From assembly GCF_024139115.2 (NCBI RefSeq), contig NC_085141.1, positions 43,769,065-43,833,064 on the forward strand: a stretch of DNA of 64,000 nt. The letters are read 5' to 3'. Below are positions 30,530-42,718 of this stretch, piece after piece. The notes below the pieces were generated by a model. It ran no database searches. It was not told the origin of the DNA and saw only the letters and a program-made list of their open reading frames with translations. Numbering within the stretch: the stretch's first letter is position 1; every line of letters begins with the position of its first letter. The position numbers and the translations under genes were made by a program. Source of the stretch: Armigeres subalbatus. Taxonomy: Eukaryota > Arthropoda > Insecta > Diptera > Culicidae.

Positions 30530-31555
30530 TTAATGTTATCAGGACATCAGCCTAAATTTTAGCAACTCTTGTTCGCAACACTTGACCTTTCATCATCGTA
30601 TTTTTTCCTACTCATAAAACCCGAACCGTTTCCCAGAAAAGAATAAGCACGAAAACATAAATTGGCCGTCATGTTTTCTAGACAACTAACTTTCGGAAAG
30701 GAAATATAAACTCGTTCACAACAACTAATGAGCATACCCCGGATTGGTATACCTTTCGAACGGTCAGTCATTCGGTCCGGGATGACGTATGGCTATCAGA
30801 GCCCGAAGTTCGAAACCTTCTAAAGTGGCTTCCATTTTTCAACACTTCAAAAACGTACGTCACATCCCAAATAGCCACGTGCCGAAGCTTACTGGACGAA
30901 ACTTACGCATTGGAGAAGAAAAGGAAAAAAACGTAACGGCGAAGTAACAGATGGATGGGGCCGGATCGTTTTCTTTTTCCGATGGACTGGACAAGTGGAA
31001 AAAGGGTCAGACGACTACTAGGCCATGCATCCTAACATTTTCATCTAAAATTTTCCTTCTCTCATGTTGTTGGTTTAATTGAATGTTTCAGGATTTTTAT
31101 GCATTTAATTTTCCAATAAGTAGGTGTCAACGAAATCTGTTCAAACCAATCAGTAACCCAACCGATTGGGCGTAGTTGAAGTCTATTGGCATACAATAAA
31201 TGTGATTTGAAAAAAGTAAAAAAATGTCAACGAATTTGCAGAGAAAGGTTGAGTTTTAAACAATTTCAGATAGAAAGGAAGAAAAAAAGGAGAAAAGTTA
31301 TAAAACCAAAAAATTATTAAAAAATCTTTCTTCACTTACTTTTGCTTTTTACCTATTTTATGTTTTTCTGCAAAAAGGCAGATGGAACTGACTGGAGTTG
31401 AATTAGAGTAAGAGGCAAGCAAGATACCAACACCTGTAATATTATCAATATTTCACCCCATTTTTTATGCATTTATTGTCTAATAGTACCTTATTATTCA
31501 ATTTGTATTTCGAATTCAGATTTCTCTAATTTGCCTGTGTTTCGATAGTGTTTCT
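30530..31555. other. Spacer, nothing firmly recognised
   Basis: It holds the weak minus-strand frames mentioned for 30263-30526, then AT-rich sequence with A-rich runs (31200-31320). No repeat or gene is supported. Confidence 0.45.
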
Positions 31556-31693
31556 AGACCAACATTTGAAAAGGGCGTAACAGCCAACATTTATTCCTTC
31601 TGATTCTTCGTCTATATATAGAGCTATATATGTTGACGAAGAATCAGAAGGAATAAATTTTGGCTGTTTCGCCCTTTCCAAATGTTGGTCTAG
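31556..31693. mobile_element. Hairpin element, CCAACATTTG ends
   Basis: CCAACATTTGAAAAGGGCG, GCCAACATTTATTCCTTCTG and ATTCTTCGTC are complemented by the right arm, ending CCCTTTCCAAATGTTGG. The centre is AT-rich (about 31612-31634). A relic of one arm is at 3348-3417. Confidence 0.88.
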
Positions 31694-31699
31694 GTTTGT

Positions 31700-34270
31700 G
31701 ATTTAGAATTCGCAGTAATACAACGCAGCTCTATTTTATGTATTCGTTGCGACATCTTTTTATGCATCGCGCGACGTATCAAATTTCTTCGTCCTAGTTT
31801 AATCGATTTTCCAATTTCCCGAAACAACGTGCTCGCACCACTTGACGATCCGTCAAGTTACACTTGCAGGCAATGCATCAATTTCTCTGCATCAAAATCA
31901 ACTCTCGTATCGCCCGGAGGAAACTTCGAGAGCCCTGTCCCAGAAGGTCTTGAGCAGCTCGATAATTAAATAAGCACTCATTGCTACTTCCTAGTTGTAC
32001 CATCTTGGGCTCCACGTTGGCTGTAAAGTGAGTTACTGAAGGTGTGGGGACAGGTGGCAAATGCAAACGTATAGAATGGAACTTTCCGTTCCACCTAATT
32101 TTGCTCACAGACATTCGACAGAAGCATCTTTTGAACAACTTTGTGTCAAACTTCGCCGTTCAAGAATATGCACCTTGTGTTGCTCGACGTGCTCAGTGTC
32201 CTCGGTTGCGCCGCTGCTGGGTATATTTGTGCAGTGGTTTCGAAAAGTCGTGAAGAGGGGTGAAAAACTAAATAAACGAGGTGATAAGAGATAAACTCGT
32301 CTCGGTTTCTGTAACTTGTCCCCATGTGCTATCCCGCTGGCAAAACTTTTCAACTGGGAATGAGCTTGTTCAGTTGGCGCCTGTCGCAGGGGGGAATGCT
32401 GAGCTGTCGAGAACGAGATGCATCTTGGGCTGTTGGGAACACTCCGATTGAAGATTCAACCCCTCAATGAGGAAGTTCCATATATCTACTTCGTTAACGT
32501 ACTTTCGGCCTGTACTTTCCTCACCAACTTGTATGGGCTTTGATTGCGAAAATGAAGGACAAACTTGGATGCAGAATGTCGGGCCAAAGTTTTGTTGCTC
32601 TGGTTCCTCTTCCCCCTCATTCTTGCTTTATCGTCGCCAATATTGCACATACTACTGGCTGCGAGGCTCACAGGATACGAGGAAATGCATCTTCTGATTA
32701 CATAATATTGCGACGAAAAGGTACGACACAACACGGGTGTGTAGATTGAGCAGAAGCTGTGCAAAGTGCTCCCGGGATTGTTCCGAACTCGTTGAGTGCT
32801 CAAGAAGTTGTTACATCTTTCTTATAATTTACTGAGGGAATTATGTGCACCGAGCATTAGGAATGTTTTCGAGAAATTAAGAAGGGATTCAGGTGTGCGT
32901 GTCTGGGAACAAATAAGCCTAATTGAATGTTTTTTTTATGTATTCGTGTTCAAAGATTAGCTAATCAGGACAAGAACACAAGAAGGCAATCCAAGAAAAA
33001 TCCAAACTCATGCCAAATAGTATCAATTTTCAAACTATCAATCAGCATCAGAAAACTTCATCATTATACACGCCGCTCATAATCCATAATTGCGTCGTAG
33101 GTTTCAATCTGCACCTAGCTGACGGCAACCGGAACTCCTCATCCATCTCAAAAGTTTCACAGAATCCATCTGACATATTGTACCAGCCCGCACTCGACCG
33201 GAGGCTTCTCCGAAACACATTTACCCTTTCTTGCACTCTGACCCTGTACCCTTTCGCAGGATACAGTAGACGGATGGATGGAGCGGGAGCTGAATTAAAT
33301 TAGACATGCTCTTTATTAAAATTTGATTTTTCACCGCCGGCGGCGGGTCTTGTGCTGCGGAGCCGCTCGACTCGCTGTCAGACCCTCATAACTGTCCAAC
33401 TGAGCGCACTGACTGGTCCCACCTTTACCGTCGTCGTCGTCGTTGTCATCGCCATCATCATGAACACCGTTGGCCCCCATCAGTCAGACGGGTTAGGCAT
33501 GATTTGAAAAGTTAGCTTTACGATGCACGTCGAAGGTTTTCTACGTTACGGAAGTCTGTTTTTTCTTCTCTCATTAATTAATGACAGCTAATCGGTGAAA
33601 AGGGTAGACAACGTTGAAAGTTGGCCATGGATGGGGATAAGCAGCTTTCTGGAAGCAATTTGCCATATGTGGTGGCGATAATGTGCGAAAACGGTGAAGT
33701 TTGTTATTTGTTGGGGAAAATTCAGCTGACTTGGAATCAAACCGGCGACCATCTTAAAATTGTAGAAAATCTCAATTATATTGATGGGGGAAGAGACATC
33801 AAAACGATGCCTTTAGGGTATTCCCTCATTTTTATCGTGTTTGGGATGGCCTTGATAAAACTAGACATAAAATTATGTAGGTTAGGCGAAAAAAAAGGCA
33901 AGAGCCAAAAATCTCGTTAATAAAGACAATAATAAATAATAGATAGGAAGGTTGGAAAAACTGTAATTGTCCACATTTTAATCAAACATCTAACATTTTG
34001 ACGAGGCCTTGTGGGACTAACCTACAATTTACTAAGCGTCTCCATGCACTGTCCATACAAGAATGCTTATTCGCCGACGCATGGTACGTTGTTCCCTAAG
34101 AGCTGTCAGATAAAAAGTGTTTTGATAAACTCATGAGTTTTCCGGCAATGAAATATCACCACTCCGACAACTATTTCCCTAGCAGCACACTTGTTTCACA
34201 TAGGCTACTGCAACTCACATGTGACCAGATTTAGTCACAATCAAGTTGTTGCAACCATTTTTGTTTGACT
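31700..34270. other. Region of unknown content, no confirmed gene
   Basis: Base composition is more even than in neighbouring spacers, and there are short frames on both strands (for example 32044-32294, 33010-33303, 33621-33920). None shows a domain, a partner exon or conserved motif. There is a trinucleotide run of GTCGTC/CATCATC type (about 33430-33465). This is the least repeat-like stretch of the window and the best place to look for host exons. Confidence 0.4.
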
Positions 34271-34274
34271 TGTG

Positions 34275-36170
34275 CTGCTCGAGTTGAAGACCGCTGAAAA
34301 CGGATTATGGTTAGAAAAATCACAAAGCGCGTCTGAAAGAAAGCTGGAAAATGGATTGTGGTTTGGAAAATCACGAAGCGCGTCGGTACGACTGCTGGAA
34401 AACAAATTGTGGTTTGAAAAATTACAAAGTGCGTCTGGAAGACCGCTGGAAAATGGATTGTGGTTTAGGAAATCACGAAGCACGTCGGGACGACCGCTGG
34501 AAAACAAATTGTGGTTTGGAAAATCACAAAGCGCGTCTGGAAGACTGCTGGAAAACGGAATTGTGGTTTAGAAAATCACAAAGCGCGTCTGGAAGACCGG
34601 TGGAAAATTGGTTGTTGTTTAGAAAATCACAAAGCGTGACTGAGAGACCGGTGGAAAACGGATTGTGGTTTAGAAAATCACAAAGCGTTTCTAAAAGACC
34701 GCTGTAAAACGGATTGTGGTTTGGGAAATCACAAAACGCGTCGGGAAGACCGCTGGAAAACGGATTATGGTTAGAAAAATCACAAAGCGCGTCTGAAAAA
34801 AGGTGGAAAATTGGTTGTGGTTTAGAAAATCACAAAACGCGCCTGGAAGACCGCTGGAAAACGGATTGTGGCTTAGGAAATCACAAAGCGTGTCTGGAAG
34901 ACCGCTGGAAAATTGGTTGTGGTTTGGAAAATCACAAAGCGTGACTAGGAGACTGCTGGAAAAACAAATCACAAAGCGCGTCTGGAAGACCGCCGAAAAC
35001 GGATTGTGGTTTAGAAAATCGAAAAGTGCGTCTGAACGATCGCTGGAAAAAGGATTGTGCTTTGGAAAATCACGAAGCGCGTCGGGACGACCGCTGGAAA
35101 ACAAATTGTGGTTTGGAAAATCACAAAGCGCGCCTGGAAGACCGCTGGAAAACGGATTGTGGTTTTGGAAATCGGGTCGAATTAGGGTCGGGATCGGAAG
35201 TGGGGCTGGGTCGGCCACATTCTACGTAGGGGCGGAAACGAAATCTGTAAACAAGCATTAGACTGGAACTCAGCGGGACGTCGCAACAGAGGCAGACCCA
35301 GAGGTTCAGGGCGGTGAAGCCTCAATAAAGAAATAAAAGAGGTCGACCGAAATCTAACCTGGCAACAGGTTAAAGCGATAGCCGAGCAACGCTCAGGATG
35401 GAGATCTTTCAAGTCGGCTCTTTGCACCACCGGAGGTGTACAGGATCCATAAGTAAGTAAGTAAGTTTAGGAAATCACAAAGCGTGTCTGGGACACCGCT
35501 GGAAAATGGATTGTGCTTTGGGGAATAACGAAGCGCGTCGGGACGACCGCTGGAAAACCAATTGTGGTTTGGAAAATCACAAAGTGCGTCTTGAAGACCG
35601 CTGGAAAACGGAATTGTGGTTTAGAAAATCACAAAGCGTTTCTAAAAGACCGCTGTAAAACGGATTGTGGTTTGGAAAATCACGAAGCACGTCGGGACGA
35701 CTGTTGGAAAACAAATTGTGGTTTGGAAAATCACAAAGCGCGTCTGAGAAACCGCTGGAAAATGGATTGTGGTGTGGAAAATCTTAAAGCGCGTCTGGAA
35801 GACCGCTGGAAAATTGGTTGTGGTTTGGAAAATCACAAAGCGTGACTGGGAGACTGCTGGAAAAACAAATCACAAAGCGCGTCTGGAAGACCGCTGAAAA
35901 CGGATTGTGGTTTAGAAAATCGCAAAGTGCGTCTGGACGACCGCTGGAAAACGGATTGTGGTTTAGAAAATCTTAAAGCGTGTCTGGGAGACCGCTGGAA
36001 AATGGATTGTGGTTTGAAAAATCACCGTTGAAAAACGGATTGTGGTTTGAAAAATCACAAAGCGTGTCTGGAATTCCGCTGGAAAATGGATTGTGGTTTA
36101 GTAAATTACAAAGCGTTTCTAGAATTCAATGGAAAACGGATTGTGGTTTGAAATGATGAGAAGGATAGTT
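34275..36170. repeat. Satellite array, 51-bp unit
   Basis: GACCGCTGGAAAA, CGGATTGTGGTTTGG and AAATCACAAAGCGCG repeat every 51 bp (for example 34441 and 34492). Because 51 is a multiple of three, long open frames with a 17-residue period appear on both strands; they are not regarded as genes. Units vary (A/T-rich versions with ACAAATTGTGG). The array is interrupted at 35167-35467. Confidence 0.92.
35167..35476 (+). mobile_element. 3' end of a non-LTR retrotransposon inside the satellite
   Basis: The inserted segment reads LDWNSAGRRNRGRPRG, a stop, SLNKEIKEVDRNLTWQQVKAIAEQRSGWRSFKSALC. This is a C-terminal tail common to several non-LTR RT proteins. It ends in (TAAG)n at about 35453-35465. GGAAATC precedes (35167-35173) and follows (35470-35476) it, possibly a target duplication, although the satellite itself contains this word. 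I do not assign a clade. Confidence 0.75.
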
Positions 36171-36174
36171 GGAT

Positions 36175-37375
36175 TTAATTGAGGATATAAGATATTTAGA
36201 TTATTGCTGCAATCCATATGTTTCGTGAGAGATCAATATCATGACACTAGGTACTAAATATTTGAACGATACAATCTATTGACTTCCAGATCGTGGTTCT
36301 GCGATCAAAAACAACGAGTTTAAGAAAAAGCTTATTTTGGAGTTCAATTCAATTTATTTTCCATAATTTAACAATCCCAGGGTAGTAGTGTTTGCTAATT
36401 GAGTTATGGGATATCTTTCAAGAATTTTGTTTTCCAGTTAGATCAGTTGAGCTAAGGTCTAGATAATTATATAAGTATTTGAAGGAAAATACATGAAAAA
36501 AAAATCTTCGAGAATTACAAGATAGTATGGGTGACAGTGAAAGAAAAGGTTTTGGAAATCAGTTTTCAAAGGAATTAATCGGTTTTTCGAATGCATCATT
36601 GCGTCCTATGCTAGAGGATTTTTTCGCCTTTTTTACGAGAGAAGAAGGGAAATATGGGTTTGTGTGAATCTGAAATAGGCAGGAAAGGAACCACATTTGC
36701 AGATGCCACGTGTCTTACCTTTTCGCTGGTATGAAGTCGATTTGACAGATGGACTTACCACCAGTGCGAGCCTACTGCGATGGCACTGGAGGAGAGTGCC
36801 GAACACGCAGAGTGAGTAACTAATATTAGGCTCGTTGTACACTAGAATCTTAGAGCTCTTTCACACCCACACATCCACCTCTCTCTCTCCGAAAAAAAGA
36901 AGTCGATCGAACATTCTTTACCCAAAGTCGTTTGTTACGTTTGGAGACCCTTCAGAACGAAATGAAAGCGGCAGCACAACCTAGCAATAAATGTTTTTAA
37001 GTGTTTCTAAGCTTTTCTGGGACTTTCCGTCACCGCCTCCGCCAGATCGCGTGTAAGGAATCCCAAATTTATAGCTGTTGTCTGCAGTGAATGGCTTGAA
37101 GATTTTTCCTTTCGAATGCAATTGAGGCTCGAATACCATTGCTGGCTATAAACGCGACGATTGTTACCCTTCCGCCTGGAGCATTGAGAAATTTTCCCGT
37201 CGACCCCCCCCCCCAAATGGTGGAATGATTGAAAGGGTACTGAAAAGAATTCGCTTAAACATGTGCACTTAACAATCCAATCATATTCAGAAATAGGTTT
37301 TTGAAATTCAAAAGATTCCCAAAAAACTTATAAGGGTATCCAGGATCCATACTATATGAAAGTTCAAAACAACTC
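36175..37375. other. AT-rich spacer, nothing recognised
   Basis: Contains a C-run (37206-37214) and a CT-rich tract (about 36880). No gene or matched repeat is supported. Confidence 0.5.
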
Positions 37376-37379
37376 GAAG

Positions 37380-39890
37380 CATTTCGGGCTCAAGAATTCT
37401 CCTAGAAATCCTTCTAGAAGCTCCCCTGGGAACTTCTAAATTCCTCCGGAAAGTTATCCATAAATTCCTCTGAAAATCGTTCGAAAATCCTTCTCCTGTA
37501 ATTGTAATTTCTCCTTATCTAGAAACCCCCAACTTTTTTTTAGGAAATTCATGAGGAAGTTTCTTGAAGATTTCTTTTCTTCCCTTCAAGTTTTATTTCT
37601 AGACATTTCTTCGGCTATTCTTCCAGGAAAATCTCCGGCATTCTAGAGTTCCTCCAAGAATACATATGGAATTTCCTCCCAAAATTCCACTAGAAGTTTC
37701 TTCAGTAATTTATGACGGAAATCCTCCGATTTCGCTCCATAATTTCATCTGCTAATCTATAAATAATTTCTTCAAAAATTCTTCTAGAAACTGCTTCGGG
37801 CATTCCTCCAGGAACTCTTCCTTAAATTCCTCCGGGATAGCTTCCAGGATTTTTTCCGGGAATACCTCTATAAATTCAATAGCGAAATCCTCTAGAATTA
37901 CATTCTGGAATTCTTTCCGCAATTATTTCAGAATGCCTTTCAAAAATTCCTCTAGAAATTTCTTTATGAATTTCTCCAGGAATTCGTCCAAGTATTTCCC
38001 CGGAAATTCTTCCCTTTCTTCAGCAATGTCTTCGGGATTTTTTCCGCGAAATTGTCCTAGAATTCTTTCCGGACTTCACTCGGAATTTCCTCCAGAATTT
38101 CATTCGGAAATTAGTTTGGGCGTTCCTCCAGGATATCTTTCAAGAATTCTTCCAGGAATTTCTTCAGAACAAACAAAGAACAGCAATTCATCTGGGAATA
38201 CTTTCAGGATTTCATCTGGGAATTTCTGCATTAATTCCTCCTGGTATTTTTTTCGGGAATTCCTTCAGATAATTATTTCAGTACTACCTTGTGAGAATTC
38301 CTCTGGAAGTGCTTGTGGGAGTTCCTCCGGGAGCTCCCCCAGGAGTTTTTTCCAAAAGTTCCTCTAGTAATCCCTCCAGGAACTTCACAGGGGATTCTTT
38401 GAGGATATTTGGCAGGAATTTCAAGGGAAATGGGATTTCGTAGGTTCCTCGGGAAATTCAACTCCAGGTATTCCATTGGCTGTTCCTCAAATTTCTCCGG
38501 GAGTTCCACTAGTAGTTCCTCCGGAAATTCAATCAGACTTTCTTTCAGGAATTCATTTAGGCTTGCTTTTGGAATTTATCTACAAATTCCTTCAGAAGTT
38601 CCTCGAAAAATTTCTCTGGGAGCTCCTCCGGGAGGTCATTTAAGAATTCTTCCAGGAGTTTCTCCTGGAATTCTTACGGAAGTTCATTCAGAAGTTCCTA
38701 CGAGAGTTCCTCCAGGATTTCCTCCGGAAATTCTTCCTGTAGTTCTTCAATAAATTCATCTAGAAAATTCCTCTGATAATTTCTCCGGGAATTCCTACAG
38801 AAATTCCTCTGGGAGTTCCTCTGGAAATTAGTCCGGGAGTTTCTTCTCAAAGGAATAACCGGAGGAACTGCCGGTGAAACTCTCGGAGATATGCTCATAA
38901 AAACTGCTGGTGGATCTCTCGGAGGAATTCACGTGGGAACTGCCGGAGGAGCTCCTGTAAGAACTCCCGGAGCAATTTCAGGAGAAACTCCTAGAAAAAT
39001 TCCTAGAGGACCTTCCGGAGGCACTCCCAGAAAAAACTATCGGCAGAACTTTGGGAGGAATTTCCAGCTAATTTTCTGAAGAAAGCCTAAATGATTTCCT
39101 GAAAAAGCCTGAATGATCTCCTGGAAGAGCTACTGGTGGAACACCCGGAGGAATTTCTGAAGAAGCTTCCGGGAGAATTTTTAAATGAACCTCCGGAGGA
39201 ACTGCCAGTGAATCTACCAGAAGACTTCTCGAAAAAAAACTTGGAGAATTCATCTTATAGACAACTCTCGTCTAGTTGAAACCTTTGTATGGGTATGTAG
39301 CAGGACCATCATCATCATCAGAGGACCTTCCGGAGAATTCCTTGAGGAGCTTTTGGAGGAATTTCTGTATAATTCCCGGAGGAAATTCTGGAGAAACTCC
39401 CGGCAGAATTTTCAAAGAGCCCCCGTAGGAACTGCCGATAAAACTACCGGAATAATTCTCGTAGGTAATCCTGGAGGAATTCTTGGAGGATCTGCCGGTT
39501 GAACTCCTGGAAGAATTCCCGGAAGAACTTCCGGAGGAATTTTTGAAGAAACTTCTGGAGGATGTCCAGTGGAAATCTTGAAGTTTCCACCAGAATTCTT
39601 CCAGGATTTCTTTAGGAATTAATCTAGCAATTCCTCCAAAAATTCCATTGTTGATTTTATTTTCGGTATAACTTCTGTATAAATTTTCGCTGGAATTCAT
39701 GGAGAAATTCTTTGAAATTTTCACAAGAAATTATTCGAAACTTTCACGGAAAAAAATATGGAATTTACACAGGAAGTTCGAAGATTTATCGTGAAATTCT
39801 CAGGAATGTTTATTGGCAATTCTTCGAAATTTCCACGGAATATTCTTAGGAATTCCAAGGTACAATTTTTCAGATTTTTTTTTTATGAGA
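37380..39890. repeat. Degenerate minisatellite with orientation switches
   Basis: Words of about 15-18 bp of the form TTCCTCCGGGAATTC repeat from 37400 to about 38840. From about 38850 to 39560 the complementary form (GGAGGAACTCCCGGAG) dominates, then the first form returns. There is a GGTATAACTTC-containing stretch near 39665. Frames along it are repeat artefacts rich in Ser/Pro/Arg. Confidence 0.88.
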
Positions 39891-40604
39891 AACAGCACGA
39901 AAGGAAGGATTCCCTGCAGAACTTATAAAGGAATTCGTGGAGGATTTCTTGGAGTAAATAATGGTGGAATTTTTGGTCCATTCCCGGCGAAATTGATGGT
40001 GGAATTCCTGAAGACATTGCCGAAGAAATTGCTGGAGGCATTCCTGAAGAATCCGGGCGTGAATGCGTCACGTTTATTGGCATTACGTTTTAGTACAAAA
40101 CGCTGACGCGCAACGCGCTCTTGTGATTCAGCCTTTACTGTTGGTTGAGGATTTGGTTTCAAAGTGTTTGGAGCTTAGAAGGAAAAAGTACCAAGCACTA
40201 ATATTCATGTGTTTTTATAAACCTACTATAAAACTACGATTCAGAAGACCTAAAAAATTTGCCCCCCCCCCTTAATCGAAATCCTGGCTACGCCCATGGT
40301 GAATGTTATTGCTTCTTTAAAAATCTGTATCTACCTGGTATATGGAAACGGTAGATGTGAAGAATTCATTAAAGTTAGGCGTTAGCTCGAAATAAGCCAA
40401 AGTAGAATGAAATTAACTTTTCAGAAGTAGGAATTTGCCTGCAATAAGGTTATGATAAATGTAATCTCTTCCTTTGATGTAGACGAGTTTGGCTGGAATA
40501 GATATAATATATGAGATCGCATCTAGCAATAAATATCAATTATATAAACCGAAAAAAAATGACGTGTTCATTCAAAGAAGACAATATCTCCTCCATTGTC
40601 CTTA
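39891..40604. other. Spacer with a MITE-like end
   Basis: Around 40258-40302 a C-run and TCGAAATCCTGGCTACGCCC resemble the end of a common mosquito repeat, but no matching other end was found. The remainder is AT-rich. Confidence 0.4.
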
Positions 40605-41405
40605 TACTTCAGAACATTTCGCGCATTCTAGAATGTCATTATGGGGCTCGCAGCAAAATTTTCAATAAGTCATTTGATTTCTTTGAACTGGGCAGGATGA
40701 CCTGAGCTTGATTTGAAACAAGCATTGCGCTTCTACTTGATTGTTGATCTGACGACCTGAACTCAAGAACGTTTTGGATGACCTGCAGTGTACTGAAGTG
40801 CAGAAAGATTGGTATAACGTTTCTTGGCAGGTATCCAAGGATCTGTTGGGAAGGTTTTTGATAGCTGCCGAAAACATTTTCGAGGCCGTTGTAGCGTAGG
40901 TCTTACGAACCAAACTTCAGAACATTTCGCGCATTCTAGAATGTCATTATGGGGCACGCAGCAAAATTTCCAATAAGTCATTTGATTTCTTTGAACTGGG
41001 CAGGATGACCTGAGCTTGAGTTGAAATAAGCATTGCGCTTCTACTTGATTGTAGATCTGACGACCTGAACTCAAGAACGTTTTGGATGGTCTCCAGTATA
41101 TTGAAATGCAGAAAGATCGGTATAACGTTTCTTGGCAGGTATCCAAGGATCTGTTGGGAAAGGTTTTGATAGCTGCCGAAAACATTTTCGAGGCCGTTGT
41201 AACGTAGGTCTTACGAGCCGAACTTCAGAACATTTTGCGCATCCTAGAATGTCACTTTGGGACACGCAGAAAAATTTCTAATGGGTCATTTGATATCTTT
41301 GAACTGAGTAGGATGTATTCTGAGTATTTTTATGTGCACATTACCTTTCGCTTCTATGGTAGAATTCAAGACCTGAACTCACGGATATTTTGGATGAACT
41401 GGAAT
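40605..41405. repeat. Tandem repeat, unit 308 bp, about 2.6 copies
   Basis: CTTCAGAACATTT-GCGCAT recurs at 40607, 40915 and 41223. The first two units are nearly identical; the third is partial and more diverged. Frames on the minus strand run through the units, but no frame is kept free of stops across all of them, so it is treated as a repeat. Confidence 0.9.
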
Positions 41406-41680
41406 GATCCAAAATAGTATCTTCAATACATAAAATTGATAACACATATGTCTACAGTTTTTTGTGATATTTTCCCCTCCTGTCTGGTTTATTTCGTGAT
41501 CAGATTTTAAGAAATATGACCATAAATCTTAGATCAGGGATATGGCTTTCAATATCGGTAATTACAGTAATCAGATAACTTGGAAACGTTCAAAATCACT
41601 TCTACTTGATATATTTCATGTATCTACTTTATTTTATGACGACAGAACTTTATTGCACTTGATTACTGAAGAAATTTGGG

Positions 41681-42136
41681 CTGCATTGCGCGGCCGGTAA
41701 TAAAATTAATCAGTTCTGTGCGTGATCTCTCTTGTTTCGGACAGCAGAACGATAGCGCGGTCGGACGAATTATTGTGTTCTGCATTGCGCGGCCGGTAAT
41801 AAAATTAATCAGTTCTGTGCGTGATCTCTCATGTTTCGGACAGCAGAACGATCGCGCGGTCGGACGAATTATTGTGTTCTGCATTGCGCGGCCGGTAATA
41901 AAATTAATCAGTTCTGTGCGTGATCTCTCATGTTTCGGACAGCAGAACGATCGCGCGGTCGGACGAATTATTGTGATCTGCATTGCGCGGCCGGTAATAA
42001 AATTTATCAGTTCTGTGCGTGATCTCTCTTGTTTCGGACCGCAGAACGATCGCGCGGTCGGACGAATTATTGTGATCTGCATTGCGCGGCCGGTAATAAA
42101 ATTAATCAGTTCTGTGCGTGATCTCTCTTGTTTCGA
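41681..42136 (+). repeat. 99-bp tandem units upstream of the SINE head
   Basis: There are four full units and one partial, almost identical (one or two substitutions each). Each includes GCGCGGCCGGTAATAAAATT, a CAGTTCTGTGCGTGATC segment and CGATCGCGCGGTCGGACG, which is partly self-complementary. Since 99 is divisible by three, a 238-codon frame runs through and into the SINE; it is a repeat artefact. Confidence 0.92.
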
Positions 42137-42211
42137 AGCGGGCTTGGTAGTCATATGGCTACTGCTTCTGCCTCATTCGCAGGAGGTCGTGGGTTCAATC
42201 CCAGGTCCGTT
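42137..42211 (+). other. tRNA-like head of the second SINE
   Basis: Acceptor strands AGCGGGC and GTCCGTT pair with two G-T wobbles. The box A region is TGGTAGTCATATGG and box B is GGGTTCAATCCC. The anticodon-loop position reads CTCATTC. It is related to 1311-1386 and serves as a presumed pol III promoter. Confidence 0.7.
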
Positions 42212-42718
42212 CCATTCTCCTACTTTCATACGGACTTTCATACCGTTTCCATTTTTATTCCTATACCTTCAACTTGAGTATTCTAACAGTAATCTGCTAG
42301 AATTGGAAATGAGCTATAGAGCTCGTTTCCTACATCCAATTAGAAATTCCATCAGTTACTTTCTCCTATCTATCACATTGGCTGCTCGTTAACCAAGACG
42401 AACCTCTGCCTCTCCACACCAACCCAGAAATTCCAACAAATTCACGCATGAACTCGTGGCAAGTGCAGAGGTATATTCGGCTTGCAGTGGGCGAGTGATT
42501 GCATCATCATTTCCTCCCCTTCCCTACATTGACTTGCATTCTGACGTGGCAGGCGCCAGTATGACCTAACAAATGAGATCACCAGTACTTGTACATTGAA
42601 GATGTGCGCTAGTCCCAAGCAAACATCTGTTGGTTCCCTGTGCAAGAACAGCTGATCTGGTCATAATGGAGTAGCAACTACGAGCAGTCAATCAAGCTTG
42701 ATTACTGAAGAAATTTGG

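Larger units (their letters stand above)
41658..42718 (+). mobile_element. tRNA-type SINE with five tandem 99-bp 5' units, 22-bp target duplication
   Basis: A 22-bp sequence starting CTTGATTACTGAAGAAATTT stands at 41658-41679 and again, identical, at 42697-42718. Between them come 99-bp units starting CTGCATTGCG at 41681, 41780, 41879, 41978 and 42077 (the last about 60 bp). Then come a tRNA-like head (42137-42211) and a SINE body to 42696 that is related to the element at 1295. All this lies inside a single target duplication, so the repeated leader was part of the inserted unit or expanded after insertion. Confidence 0.88.

Noticed and set aside
33621..33920. 99-codon frame followed by an AATAAA-type signal
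   Set aside because: No domain, no homologous segment in the window and no splice context; kept only as part of the unassigned region 31700-34270.
35300..35345. Third tiny hairpin retroposon (GAAGCCTCAATAAAG with AGAGGT on both sides)
   Set aside because: The stretch reads as ordinary coding sequence of a non-LTR C-terminus (SLNKEIKEVDRNLTW) and lacks the inner CAGCC/GGCTG stem and an A-tail.
34241..35845. Frames rich in periodic Trp, Lys and Ser residues
   Set aside because: Artefact of the 51-bp satellite.
37933..39724. Ser/Pro/Arg-rich frames
   Set aside because: Artefacts of degenerate CCTCCGGAATTC minisatellites.
40605..41405. CRISPR-like array or leucine-rich-repeat gene
   Set aside because: The unit is 308 bp with no short repeat/spacer structure, and no frame stays open with a regular Leu pattern across units; this is also a eukaryotic sequence.
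41676..42392. 238-codon open frame
   Set aside because: It exists because the 99-bp unit is a multiple of three; it runs through a tandem leader into a SINE.
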